Positions 53,671 to 62,244 of a DNA stretch of 62,902 nt are shown in pieces. Under the pieces are notes generated by a model, which made no database searches, was not told the DNA's origin, and saw only the letters and a program-made list of their open reading frames with translations. Each line of letters begins with the position of its first letter. Position 1 is the stretch's first letter. The DNA comes from Candidatus Zhuqueibacterota bacterium (GTDB lineage Bacteria; Zhuqueibacterota; QNDG01; JABMRT01): the NCBI GenBank assembly GCA_013202295.1, contig JABMRT010000268.1, positions 1 through 62,902 of the forward strand, written 5' to 3'. The translations under genes were made by a program, and so were the position numbers.

Positions 53671-56019
53671 ATGTTTCTCAAAAAAATCGCTAGGTATTCG
53701 CTTATATTGGGCGGGCTGGTTTTCTTGAATTCAGGATATGGAAAATCCGAGGCAATTTATAAAGATCCGACACAACCAATTGATGTTCGTGTAGAAGATC
53801 TTCTATCCCGGATGACGCTGAAGGAAAAGATCGGACAGCTGAACATGCCCTGTGTGTATGTGGGTGGATTGGGTAAAACTGTTGAGGAGAAAATGGTGGG
53901 TGTGAAGGCCTTTGCCGAGGGAACGCATCTGGATTTTGTCGGACCCGGCGGCGGATTTTTTACTTTGCCGAATAATATTTTATTTGAAGGACCTTTCCAA
54001 CAGGCTGAATTTCTGAATGAACTTCAGAGAATCGCCATTTCAAAAACCAGACTTGGTATTCCTCTACTCCAAACCGAAGAAGGTACGCATGGGCTGATGT
54101 GCACAGGTGGCACGATTTATCCAGAAGGTCCCGCGCTAGGCAGTACCTGGAACCTCGATCTTTTATCCCGGATTTATGCCGCAACTGCCAAAGAGGCACG
54201 TGCTATCGGGATACATCAGATTTTCACTCTGGTCGTGGAACCGATTCGTGATCCCCGGCTTGGGCGCAATCAAGAGGCGTATAGTGAAGATGCATTCCAG
54301 TGTGCGCGCATTGCGAAGACCATCGTCCGTGCTGTGCAGGGAGACGATATCTCCGCTTCTGATAAAACAGTGGCCGGATTGTGTCATTATCCTGGTCAGA
54401 GTGAACCGGTGAGCGGACTTGAACGTGGCGCCATGGAGATTTCTGAACGCAAGCTGCGTGAAGTGTTCCTGCCACCGTGGGAAGCCGGTATTAAATCTGC
54501 CGGTGCTCTGGGAGTGATGGCGACCTATCCGGCTGTGGATGGTGTGCCGACCCATGCCTCCCATAAGCTGTTGACGGGTATTCTCCGCGAAGAATTCGGA
54601 TTTGAGGGTCTTGTCCTCTCCGAAGGCGGCGGGATCGAAACGCTGGTCTATGAAGGATTGGCACCGACTCAGAAAGAAGCCGGACAGCTTGCGCTGGCAG
54701 CAGGATTGGATGTAGGTATTTCCTATGAATCGGGATTTATGGCAGATATGGTCGAAAGTATTGAGGAAGGCAAAGCATCCATAACCGATATTGACCGGTC
54801 GGTCAGGCGTGTGCTCAAACAGAAATTTCGGTTGGGATTGTTCGAGAATCCCTATGTGGATCCAAAACAGGCCGTGAAAATTGTCCATAATCAAGCTTAT
54901 CAAGAATTGGCCCTTGTAGCGGCACGGGAAGGTGTGGTCCTGTTGAGAAATGAGGGTGACCTTCTACCTTTAAATAAGGATCTCAAATCTATTGCTGTGA
55001 TCGGACCGAATGCGGATCATGCCAAGAACCAGCTGGGCGATTATACAGCCTTGCAGGTTTCACAGGAGATTACGACAATTCTCAAAGGAATCCGTACTAT
55101 CGTATCACCAGAAACAGATGTCCAGTATGTCAAAGGATGCGATGTCGTCGGATCCAGGACACAGGAAATTGATAAGGCGGTGCAGACAGCTAAGGAGGCG
55201 GATGCCGCAGTTGTGGTGGTGGGTGAAAATGAATGGCAGCAGCATGATGAGGATGGCAACCGAATCGCGAACAGCGGGGAAGGATTCGATGTGGCCAATC
55301 TGGATTTGAGCGGCATGCAAACTGAACTAGTCAAGGCAGTGGTTGCAACCGGAACACCAACGATTGTAATTCTGGTGAATGGACGACCGTTGTCCACGCG
55401 CTGGATTTCTGAAAACGTCCCTGCAATTATCGAATCTTGGATTCCCGGTGAAAAAGGCGGACAGGCCATTGCGGAAATTCTGTTTGGGGATGTGAATCCT
55501 TCTGGCAAGTTGACAGTCACAATCCCGCGTCATTCAGGTCAATTACCCGTCTATTATAACGCAAAAAGATCCAAACGCCACTGGCTCGAACATGGCTGGG
55601 GCAATTCCTACGCGGACATGGATTACAGGCCGCTTTATCCATTCGGACACGGTCTGAGTTATACCACATTTAAGTACAGCAACCTGCGGTTCGATCAATC
55701 TGAAATCGGTGTTGCCGGATCTATACAGGTCAGTGTGGATGTTCGGAATACAGGTGATCGAGCTGGCAAAGAAGTTGTTCAGCTTTACATACAGGATGTG
55801 ATTGCCACAGTGTCTGTTCCGGAGATTGAGCTGCGCGGATTTCAGAAAATCCATTTGAATCCTGGCGAGAAGAAAACGGTCACATTTGAAATAGGTCCTG
55901 AACACTTGGAACTCTACAACCAGCATCTGGAACGGATTGTGGAACCGGGTGAATTCAAGATTAAAATTGCTGCTTCGTCCGCAGATATCCGACTCGAAGA
56001 TTCGGTTTGGGTGAAGTAG
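53671..56019 (+). CDS. GH3 glycosidase with non-standard nucleophile position
   Basis: 782 residues, signal peptide to about 25 (SGYGKS). GH3 N-domain (about 30-390; VEDLLSRMTLKEKIGQLN, EEGTHG, RDPRLGRNQEAYSED, VMATYPAVDGVPTHAS), GH3 C-domain (about 400-640; GVVLLRNEGDLLPL, VIGPNAD, VVVGEN, NGRPLST) and a fibronectin III-like C-domain (about 680-780; YRPLYPFGHGLSYTTF). In the nucleophile segment GFEGLVLSEGGG the usual Asp is Glu318, and the conserved Lys-His substrate-binding pair is Cys238-His239. Other features are typical of beta-glucosidases or xylosidases. It either uses Glu, has changed chemistry, or is inactive. It precedes the symporter by 52 bases. Confidence 0.9.
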   Translation: MFLKKIARYSLILGGLVFLNSGYGKSEAIYKDPTQPIDVRVEDLLSRMTLKEKIGQLNMPCVYVGGLGKTVEEKMVGVKAFAEGTHLDFVGPGGGFFTLPNNILFEGPFQQAEFLNELQRIAISKTRLGIPLLQTEEGTHGLMCTGGTIYPEGPALGSTWNLDLLSRIYAATAKEARAIGIHQIFTLVVEPIRDPRLGRNQEAYSEDAFQCARIAKTIVRAVQGDDISASDKTVAGLCHYPGQSEPVSGLERGAMEISERKLREVFLPPWEAGIKSAGALGVMATYPAVDGVPTHASHKLLTGILREEFGFEGLVLSEGGGIETLVYEGLAPTQKEAGQLALAAGLDVGISYESGFMADMVESIEEGKASITDIDRSVRRVLKQKFRLGLFENPYVDPKQAVKIVHNQAYQELALVAAREGVVLLRNEGDLLPLNKDLKSIAVIGPNADHAKNQLGDYTALQVSQEITTILKGIRTIVSPETDVQYVKGCDVVGSRTQEIDKAVQTAKEADAAVVVVGENEWQQHDEDGNRIANSGEGFDVANLDLSGMQTELVKAVVATGTPTIVILVNGRPLSTRWISENVPAIIESWIPGEKGGQAIAEILFGDVNPSGKLTVTIPRHSGQLPVYYNAKRSKRHWLEHGWGNSYADMDYRPLYPFGHGLSYTTFKYSNLRFDQSEIGVAGSIQVSVDVRNTGDRAGKEVVQLYIQDVIATVSVPEIELRGFQKIHLNPGEKKTVTFEIGPEHLELYNQHLERIVEPGEFKIKIAASSADIRLEDSVWVK

Positions 56020-56071
56020 TCCGAATGGCAATGAATAGGCTGTAGGCGATAATAGCAGTATTGGAGAATGT

Positions 56072-57658
56072 ATGGCGACCATGACGTTGACGCCATTTGA
56101 GATTGGTATTTTTATTCTTTATCTTGTCACGGTAATAGTGATTGGGTTTGTTTCGGGCCGAAAGGGAAAAGAGTCCACCTCTGATTTTTTTCTTGCAGGC
56201 CGGGGACTGCCTTGGTTTGTGATTGGCTTTTCTCTGATCGCTTCCAGTATCAGTTCCGAGCAATTCATCGGGGAAGTTGGTTGGGGTTATAAATACGGTA
56301 TGGCCGTGGCCAATTGGGAATGGCTGGTATGGCCAGCCCAGGGGCTGCTGCTTTTTATCTTTTTGCCAGTCTATTTAAAGAATAAAATATTTACCATTCC
56401 CGAATATTTAACCCGACGGTTTGGCAGGCTTGCAGGCTCCACCTTCGCGCTCGTATGTATGATTCAGTATCTCGTCATCAATCTGCCATTGGTCCTCTAT
56501 TCCGGCGGTTTTGTCATCCACAAAGTGTTTGGAATGAACCTCTATCTGGCCATCTGGATTCTCGTGATCGCTGCTGGATCCTACACGATTTTTGGCGGAT
56601 TGTCCGCTGTCGCCTGGGTGGATCTGTTCAATGGTGTTCTACTCATCGGCGGCGGTCTCTTGGTGTTCATCCTCGGTGTACTTGCTGTGGATGGCGGTTT
56701 TTCCGCCATTGTCGGCACTGGTGAACGCGCTCATTTGATACTCCCGGCAGACCATCCTGAATTGCCATGGACCGGTATGCTCGCCGTGGCTTTTGTGATG
56801 AGCGGCTATTACTATTCCACAAATCAGTTTATTACCCAGAGGTGCCTTGCAGCAAAAAACGTATGGCACGGTAAAATGGGTGTGATCCTCGCCGCATTCC
56901 TCGCCATCCCATTGGCGTTGAGTGTGACCTGGCCTGGTATGATCGCTTACGCACTGAATCCCAATCTGGCGCACCCGGATGACGCTTATCCCTTTCTGAT
57001 TAAAACACTGATCCCGGTCGGACTGCGTGGATTCATGTTCGCAGTTCTCATTGGTGCCATCATGTCGACTATCGACAGCCTGGTCAATTCTACATCCTCT
57101 TTGCTCACACTGGATATTTACAAAGGCTTGATCCGGAAAAAAGCCACTGATAGGCAACTCGTAAAATTTGCACAACTCTCCGGTATCGGCCTGCTGGTTT
57201 TTGGTGCAGTATGGTCGCCCATGGTCGGCAAGTTCGGTTCTATCTTTTCCTATGCGCAAGATTGCTGGGCACTCATGTTGGCTCCGGTTATGGCGGTTTT
57301 TATCATGGCTATTTTCTGGAGGGGGATGACCAAAGTCGCGGCCATCGCTACGCTGTTTATGGCCGTTCCTATGCTGCTCATTGTTTTCTTGCGGGAGATG
57401 ACGGGTATGCTTGCATCATTCAATATTTTTAACCTATCCGCAATTATCTTTTTAATTTCGCTAGGATTTATCGCAATCATCAGCAGGTTGACTACCACAC
57501 CCTCTGCTGGTGAGATTGAATCCACCTTATGGACACCGGCCTTGCTCAAACCCACAGAAGAAGAACTGGCCATGGGATACCCCTGGTGGAAAAGGATAGG
57601 TTTTTGGTTTACGGTTTTGGTGCTTTGTTTTACAATTATATATGCAATCTTTTGGTAA
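56072..57658 (+). CDS. Sodium:solute symporter (SSS family), probable sugar transporter
   Basis: 528 residues with about 13-14 hydrophobic helices. SSS-family signatures: GRGLPWFVIGFSLIASSIS (TM1 region), EWLVWPAQGLLLF, IPEYLTRRFG, YTIFGGLSAVAWVDLFNG, QRCLAAKN and AVLIGAIMSTIDSLVNSTSSL (the conserved sodium-site helix). Inner-membrane import of a monosaccharide or similar solute with sodium is expected. It is the only inner-membrane transporter in the window, so it is the likely uptake route for end products. The aminotransferase follows 24 bases later. Confidence 0.93.
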   Translation: MATMTLTPFEIGIFILYLVTVIVIGFVSGRKGKESTSDFFLAGRGLPWFVIGFSLIASSISSEQFIGEVGWGYKYGMAVANWEWLVWPAQGLLLFIFLPVYLKNKIFTIPEYLTRRFGRLAGSTFALVCMIQYLVINLPLVLYSGGFVIHKVFGMNLYLAIWILVIAAGSYTIFGGLSAVAWVDLFNGVLLIGGGLLVFILGVLAVDGGFSAIVGTGERAHLILPADHPELPWTGMLAVAFVMSGYYYSTNQFITQRCLAAKNVWHGKMGVILAAFLAIPLALSVTWPGMIAYALNPNLAHPDDAYPFLIKTLIPVGLRGFMFAVLIGAIMSTIDSLVNSTSSLLTLDIYKGLIRKKATDRQLVKFAQLSGIGLLVFGAVWSPMVGKFGSIFSYAQDCWALMLAPVMAVFIMAIFWRGMTKVAAIATLFMAVPMLLIVFLREMTGMLASFNIFNLSAIIFLISLGFIAIISRLTTTPSAGEIESTLWTPALLKPTEEELAMGYPWWKRIGFWFTVLVLCFTIIYAIFW

Positions 57659-57682
57659 GAATCCAAATAAGTGAGGTGAGTG

Positions 57683-58873
57683 ATGCCAGGTCCCGGAAGT
57701 TATTGGATTGGAGAAGAAGAGAAGAAAGAAATCCTTGATGTTTTGGAATCGGGTTATGTTTTCCGCTATGGTGAGTTGGATGATCCCGCCTATAAACGAA
57801 AAGTGTATACCTATGAAAAAGAGCTGGCTGCATATACGGGCACGCGATATGCGCTGGCCACGACATCCGGAAGCGCATCACTGATTGTATCCCTGCTCGC
57901 GCTGGGTATTGGTCCTGGGGATGAGGTGATTGTCCCTGCCTATACATTTGTGGCCACATTCAGCTCTGTGATCTTTACGGGAGCAACACCCATTCTGACC
58001 GAGATTGATGAGTCGCTGAATATTGATCCAACCGATATCGAGAAACGGATCACGTCGAAAACCAAGGCAATCATTCCTGTACACATGTTAGGCAATGCTT
58101 GTGACATGGATGCGATTATGGCCATTGCCAAAAAACATAATCTGGCCGTTCTCGAGGATGCTTGTCAGGCTGTTGGCGGTTCGTATAAAGGGCATGCTCT
58201 GGGTTCCATTGGGGATATGGGCGCTTATTCCCTGAATGTATTCAAGATGATCACAGCCGGTGATGGCGGCAGTGTGATTACCCACAATGAAGATCTCTAT
58301 ACACGCGCCTTTGCGCTTCATGATCAGGGGCATACGCCTAACCGGGCGGGTGTTCAGGTGGGCGATAGAAGCATTCTCGGCATGAATTTCAGGATGAATG
58401 AACTCACTGGTGCTGTGGCGCTTGCTCAATTGCGAAAGCTGGACAGAATTGTCTCAGCGTTACGGGAGAAGAAAAAGAAATTCAAGGATCAGATCAAAGG
58501 GATCCCAGGAGTGAGCTTTAGAAAGCTCAATGATCCAACAGGCGATTGCGCAACGCTTTGTACTGTTCTGTTTGAGTTGGCTGATCATGCAAAAGCGGTG
58601 GCAGCTAAACTGGATTCATCCACTGTTGATCAGAGTGGATGGCATGTATATGCTAATATGGAGCATGTGAACGAATATCTTAAAAATGCCGGATTGCCAT
58701 ATGGCAAGGGTGCCTATCCCCAAACAGATGACATTCTTAGCCGATCCATAAATTTGAGTGTGGGAGTGGTTGATGCGGGATTGGGTGCTGGATTTGGGAT
58801 CGATATCAATTCCACGGATGAAGAGATCAAAGAGATATCCGAAAGGTTTAGACAAGCTTGTAGCATGGTTTAA
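57683..58873 (+). CDS. DegT/DnrJ/EryC1/StrS-family PLP aminotransferase
   Basis: 396 residues from ATG 57683 (GTG 57680 directly before it, GAGGTGAG upstream). Cytoplasmic. Family blocks: YWIGEEEKKEILDVL, ALATTSGSASLIVSLLALGIGPGDEVIVPAYTFVAT, VHMLGNACDMDAI, VLEDACQAVGGSYKG, and the PLP lysine in NVFKMITAGDGG; then LGMNFRMNELTGAVALAQL. These enzymes transaminate keto-sugars or keto-cyclitols. Placed after the 3-keto-sugar trio and the symporter, it could aminate an imported keto-sugar (inference), or make a nucleotide-linked amino sugar. Followed by repeat copy C. Confidence 0.9.
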   Translation: MPGPGSYWIGEEEKKEILDVLESGYVFRYGELDDPAYKRKVYTYEKELAAYTGTRYALATTSGSASLIVSLLALGIGPGDEVIVPAYTFVATFSSVIFTGATPILTEIDESLNIDPTDIEKRITSKTKAIIPVHMLGNACDMDAIMAIAKKHNLAVLEDACQAVGGSYKGHALGSIGDMGAYSLNVFKMITAGDGGSVITHNEDLYTRAFALHDQGHTPNRAGVQVGDRSILGMNFRMNELTGAVALAQLRKLDRIVSALREKKKKFKDQIKGIPGVSFRKLNDPTGDCATLCTVLFELADHAKAVAAKLDSSTVDQSGWHVYANMEHVNEYLKNAGLPYGKGAYPQTDDILSRSINLSVGVVDAGLGAGFGIDINSTDEEIKEISERFRQACSMV

Positions 58874-58941
58874 AGATATGCAGCAGCTAATTGAATGATC
58901 TATATTCAAATTATACTGAACTCTTTGACAGAAAAACCTTC

Positions 58942-59187
58942 GGTGGCAAATGATGGTGTGGACACATATGTACAGTTATGGATAAAACTATAGAATGCGC
59001 GTTATCTTCTTCATCGAGTTCGATAGTTTGTTCTTATTAAGCTTAACTCACTTGCCTGTGGAAAGAAAATCCGTGTGTCCCAAGTTCCATACCTGTTGGA
59101 AGACAGGGATTCTGGGAAGCGCCACAAAATTAGCCATAGACCTAAAAGGTCGCGGGCTTTTTCTTTTTATGGTAAGGAATGTATCCA
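58942..59187. repeat. Intergenic repeat, copy C (best preserved ends)
   Basis: Shares the ordered blocks of copy B. The core runs from TGGACACAT (58959-58967) to ATGTATCCA (59179-59187), which are inverted repeats with one mismatch, enclosing 229 bases. Inside lies GACCTAAAAGGTC followed by a GCGGGCTTTTTCTTTTT tract, a plausible terminator. A 65-codon frame (58995-59192) is spurious. The rest of 59188-59427 is AT-rich and must hold the promoter of the next gene; TTGACA and TATAAT are visible near 59370-59403 but 21 bases apart. Confidence 0.6.
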
Positions 59188-59427
59188 ATTAGTACCCTTT
59201 GGTCTACAATTTTCTTATGGTCATTAGAAGTTGTCGAAACAAATTATCAATTTAACAATCTAATTAAATTTTTCTATCTATCCTCGGCGTAAGCCTGAAT
59301 CAGAGCCTCGGTTAAACAAATAAATGATGTAACAATCCAATATGCACATACAATTATACTATTTGATCTTTTTGACAGGATCAGTATATTGATTCAATTA
59401 TAATGTGGAAAAAATAAGGAGTGCCTC

Positions 59428-60759
59428 ATGAGATTTTCAATTCGATTCATCCTGCTTTTATGTTTGTTCATGGTTGTTTCAACATCCGCGAAAGATCTAA
59501 ACTGGCCGACCTGGAGAGGACCCACATCCAACGGAGTCGCTCCTGAGGGTAATCCACCAATCGAATTCAGCGAAGATTTGAATGTGCGTTGGAAGATTGC
59601 GATTCCGGGCAAAGGATTATCCACACCCGTGGTCTGGGATGATCAGATATTTATTACAACTGCTGTCAGCATAGACAAACCGGTCGATCCGGAAGCGCTG
59701 AAAGACAAAGCGGATCCTCCTGCTTGGATGGCAGGTCAGGCGAAAAGTGCGGATAAAATCCAGCAATTTCTGATTTATAGTATCAGCCGTAAAACCGGTA
59801 AGATACTGTGGCAGAAAACCGTCAGGGAAGAACTGCCTCATGAAGGCACCCATAATGATGGAAGCTGGGCCTCGAATTCATGTGTCACAGATGGTGAGCA
59901 CCTGATCGCATTTTTTGGATCCTACGGCGTCTATTGTTTTGATATGAAGGGAGACCTGATCTGGGAAAAGGATCTGGGAGAATTGCAGACCAGTAATTCA
60001 TTCGGAGCTGGAAGCTCACCGACATTAACCGAGAATTATGTGGTGATCAACTGGGATCATGAAGGAGATTCCTTTATTGTTCTTCTGGATAAGAAGACAG
60101 GAGAAACCATTTGGAAAAAAGAACGGGATGAAGGCACTTCCTGGTCAACCCCATTTGTCACTGAAGTCAATGGGAAATCCCAGATTATTGTGAGTGCATC
60201 CGGGCTCTCCCGTGGATATGACCTGAAAAGCGGAGAGGTAATCTGGACTTTGAGCGGATTAACACGGAATGTGATCCCGTCTCCGGTTTATGAAAATGGT
60301 ATCGTCACTCTGATGAGTGGATTTCGCGGCAATGCCATGCAAGCCATCCAGCTTGATATCGCAAAAGGTGAGCTCCAGGATTCACCTGCCTTGTTGTGGT
60401 CCAATTCTGAAAAAATTACTCCTTATGTCCCTTCACCTTTACTTTTTCAAGGGAAACTCTATTGTCTTCATGGCAATAGCAATAAGCTTTCCTGTGTTGA
60501 TGCAAAAACCGGAGAAATCCATTATTCACGTGAGGCGTTGGGGGAGGTAAAGGGCGTCTATGCGTCTCCGGTGGGTGTGAAGGATCGGATTTATGTGGCT
60601 GGCAGAAATGGTGTTGTGGCTGTGGTCAAACCTGGACCGGTTTTTGAGGTTGTAGCCAATAATACTTTAGAAGACAGTTTTGATGCGTCTCCGGCCATTG
60701 TTGGAAATGATTTGATTCTTCGGGGAATTGAGAATTTATACTGCATATCAAAAGAATGA
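59428..60759 (+). CDS. PQQ-type beta-propeller protein (first of three)
   Basis: 443 residues, AAGGAG upstream, signal peptide to about 21 (TSAK). Begins WPTWRGPTSNG, the N-terminal hallmark of secreted PQQ-like propeller proteins, and has repeated blade motifs such as ISRKTGKILWQKTV, DKKTGETIWKKE, DLKSGEVIWTLSG and DAKTGEIHYSRE. An inserted loop (about 85-105; DPEALKDKADPPAWM) is typical of planctomycete/FCB versions. No c-type haem or PQQ-enzyme active-site motif (e.g. dehydrogenase Asp-Glu set) is recognisable. Function unknown; perhaps a periplasmic scaffold or sugar-binding propeller. Confidence 0.85.
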   Translation: MRFSIRFILLLCLFMVVSTSAKDLNWPTWRGPTSNGVAPEGNPPIEFSEDLNVRWKIAIPGKGLSTPVVWDDQIFITTAVSIDKPVDPEALKDKADPPAWMAGQAKSADKIQQFLIYSISRKTGKILWQKTVREELPHEGTHNDGSWASNSCVTDGEHLIAFFGSYGVYCFDMKGDLIWEKDLGELQTSNSFGAGSSPTLTENYVVINWDHEGDSFIVLLDKKTGETIWKKERDEGTSWSTPFVTEVNGKSQIIVSASGLSRGYDLKSGEVIWTLSGLTRNVIPSPVYENGIVTLMSGFRGNAMQAIQLDIAKGELQDSPALLWSNSEKITPYVPSPLLFQGKLYCLHGNSNKLSCVDAKTGEIHYSREALGEVKGVYASPVGVKDRIYVAGRNGVVAVVKPGPVFEVVANNTLEDSFDASPAIVGNDLILRGIENLYCISKE

Positions 60760-60816
60760 TAGAATGAATTAAATCGGATTATTTCCAATCTGTCCAAACT
60801 TAATAATAAAACTATC

Positions 60817-60856
60817 AGGGTGGCAATGGTTGAATAATTGTCGCCCTTTTTCTTTT
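60817..60856 (+). terminator. Intrinsic terminator after the first PQQ-like gene
   Basis: AGGGTGGCAAT (60817-60827) pairs with ATTGTCGCCCT (about 60837-60847), 11 pairs with two G-T wobbles, followed by TTTTTCTTTT. It lies 58 bases after the stop, so the first propeller gene is probably its own transcript. The remaining gap to 61020 is AT-rich and shows nothing else. Confidence 0.75.
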
Positions 60857-61019
60857 AGGGAAATAGAATGAGGAGTAATATTCGATAAATCGATTAAATG
60901 TAAAAGAATGTTAGGACGGGAACGTCATGTTTTAATTTCTCGTTTATTTATGTATATTAAACAAAATTCGTAAATAGAGGATAAAAACCACATTTAGCAT
61001 TTTTTCAGGAGAGAATACA

Positions 61020-62225
61020 ATGAAGCTAAAATATTTTTCTAGATTGTTGTTAGTGATGTTATTATTGGCCTGGATTTCAGCTGGCTATACTGCCGATTGG
61101 CCCAGATGGCGGGGTATTCACGGGGATGGGATATCAGCTGAAACCCGATGGAATCCTCAAACTATCGTGGATGGCAGTAAGGAATTGTTCAGAGTTAAAC
61201 TGGGTGAGGGCTGGTCTGCTGTTTCTGTCAGAGAAGACCGGCTATACACCATGGGAAATATCAATAATCAGGATATTGTTTACTGTTTAAATCCGAAAAC
61301 AGGGAAAGAAGTCTGGCGCTTTGCCTATGATTGTGCGGCGGGAAATTATCCAGGACCCCGTTCGACTCCGATTCTGGATGAAGATTGCCTTTATGTGACC
61401 AGCCGGGAGGGCCATGTTTTCTGCCTGAATGCAGAGTCCGGAAAAATGATCTGGAAGCGGCATGTCGTGGAAGAGCTTCAATCTGGAATTCCTACCTGGG
61501 GTTTTGCGGGATCAGTGGTGATTGAGGGTGATCTTGCGCTGATTAATGCAGGTATCAGCGGAATGGCTTTCAATAAAAAAACTGGGAAATCCATCTGGGG
61601 AAATGGAGGCATTGGCGGGTATTCAACCCCAGTTGTTTTTACTTATCAGGAAAAGCGGCTGGCCGCGATTTTCGGGGAAGTTAAAATTCATACGGTCGAT
61701 GTAAAAACAGGCAAAGTGGCCTGGTCTTATGCCTGGGAGACCAAACATCATATTAATGCTTCTGATCCCCTGATTATTGCGGATAAAATGTTCATCTCAT
61801 CAGGATATGGACGGGGTTGTGTGCTTTTACAAATGACCGGAAACAGTGTGAAGCCGCTCTGGACTTTGAAGGATATGAATAATCAGTTCAGCAGCAGTAT
61901 CCATTTAAATGGATTCCTATACGGGATAGATGGTAATGTGGGACGCGGTCAGCTGAAATGTCTTGAAGTCAAATCCGGCGAGATCAAGTGGGCTCAGAAT
62001 ACCGGATTTGCATCTCTCATCTCTGCTGCAGGAAATCTCATTGTGCTTAATGAGAAGGGAACCCTGAGAATGGTTAAAGCAGATCCTGTCAGTTATCGGG
62101 AAATCGCTTCCACATCTAACCTGCTGAAATCCAAATGTTGGACAGCTCCGGTATTGAGTGATGGCATCCTTTATCTGCGGAATAACGGTGGAGAATTGCT
62201 GGCGCTCGATGTCCGGGACAATTAA
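61020..62225 (+). CDS. PQQ-type beta-propeller protein (second of three)
   Basis: 401 residues, CAGGAG upstream, signal peptide to about 23 (GYTAD). Opens DWPRWRGIHGDGISAET and has propeller blade repeats NPKTGKEVWRF, NAESGKMIWKR, NKKTGKSIWG, DVKTGKVAWSY and EVKSGEIKWAQN. Shares the overall architecture with the genes on both sides but is clearly diverged from them. The next gene begins 19 bases after the stop, so these two are likely co-transcribed. Role unknown. Confidence 0.85.
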   Translation: MKLKYFSRLLLVMLLLAWISAGYTADWPRWRGIHGDGISAETRWNPQTIVDGSKELFRVKLGEGWSAVSVREDRLYTMGNINNQDIVYCLNPKTGKEVWRFAYDCAAGNYPGPRSTPILDEDCLYVTSREGHVFCLNAESGKMIWKRHVVEELQSGIPTWGFAGSVVIEGDLALINAGISGMAFNKKTGKSIWGNGGIGGYSTPVVFTYQEKRLAAIFGEVKIHTVDVKTGKVAWSYAWETKHHINASDPLIIADKMFISSGYGRGCVLLQMTGNSVKPLWTLKDMNNQFSSSIHLNGFLYGIDGNVGRGQLKCLEVKSGEIKWAQNTGFASLISAAGNLIVLNEKGTLRMVKADPVSYREIASTSNLLKSKCWTAPVLSDGILYLRNNGGELLALDVRDN

Positions 62226-62244
62226 AAGACGAATGGAGCATAAG

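Noticed and set aside
54163-54903. 246-codon frame on the - strand inside GH3
   Set aside because: It is antisense to the conserved GH3 core with no ribosome site or family motif.
58995-59192. 65-codon frame on the + strand
   Set aside because: It lies wholly within repeat copy C, has no ribosome site and resembles no protein.
59370-59403. TTGACA and TATAAT before the first propeller gene
   Set aside because: The spacer is 21 bases, too long for a normal sigma-70 promoter.
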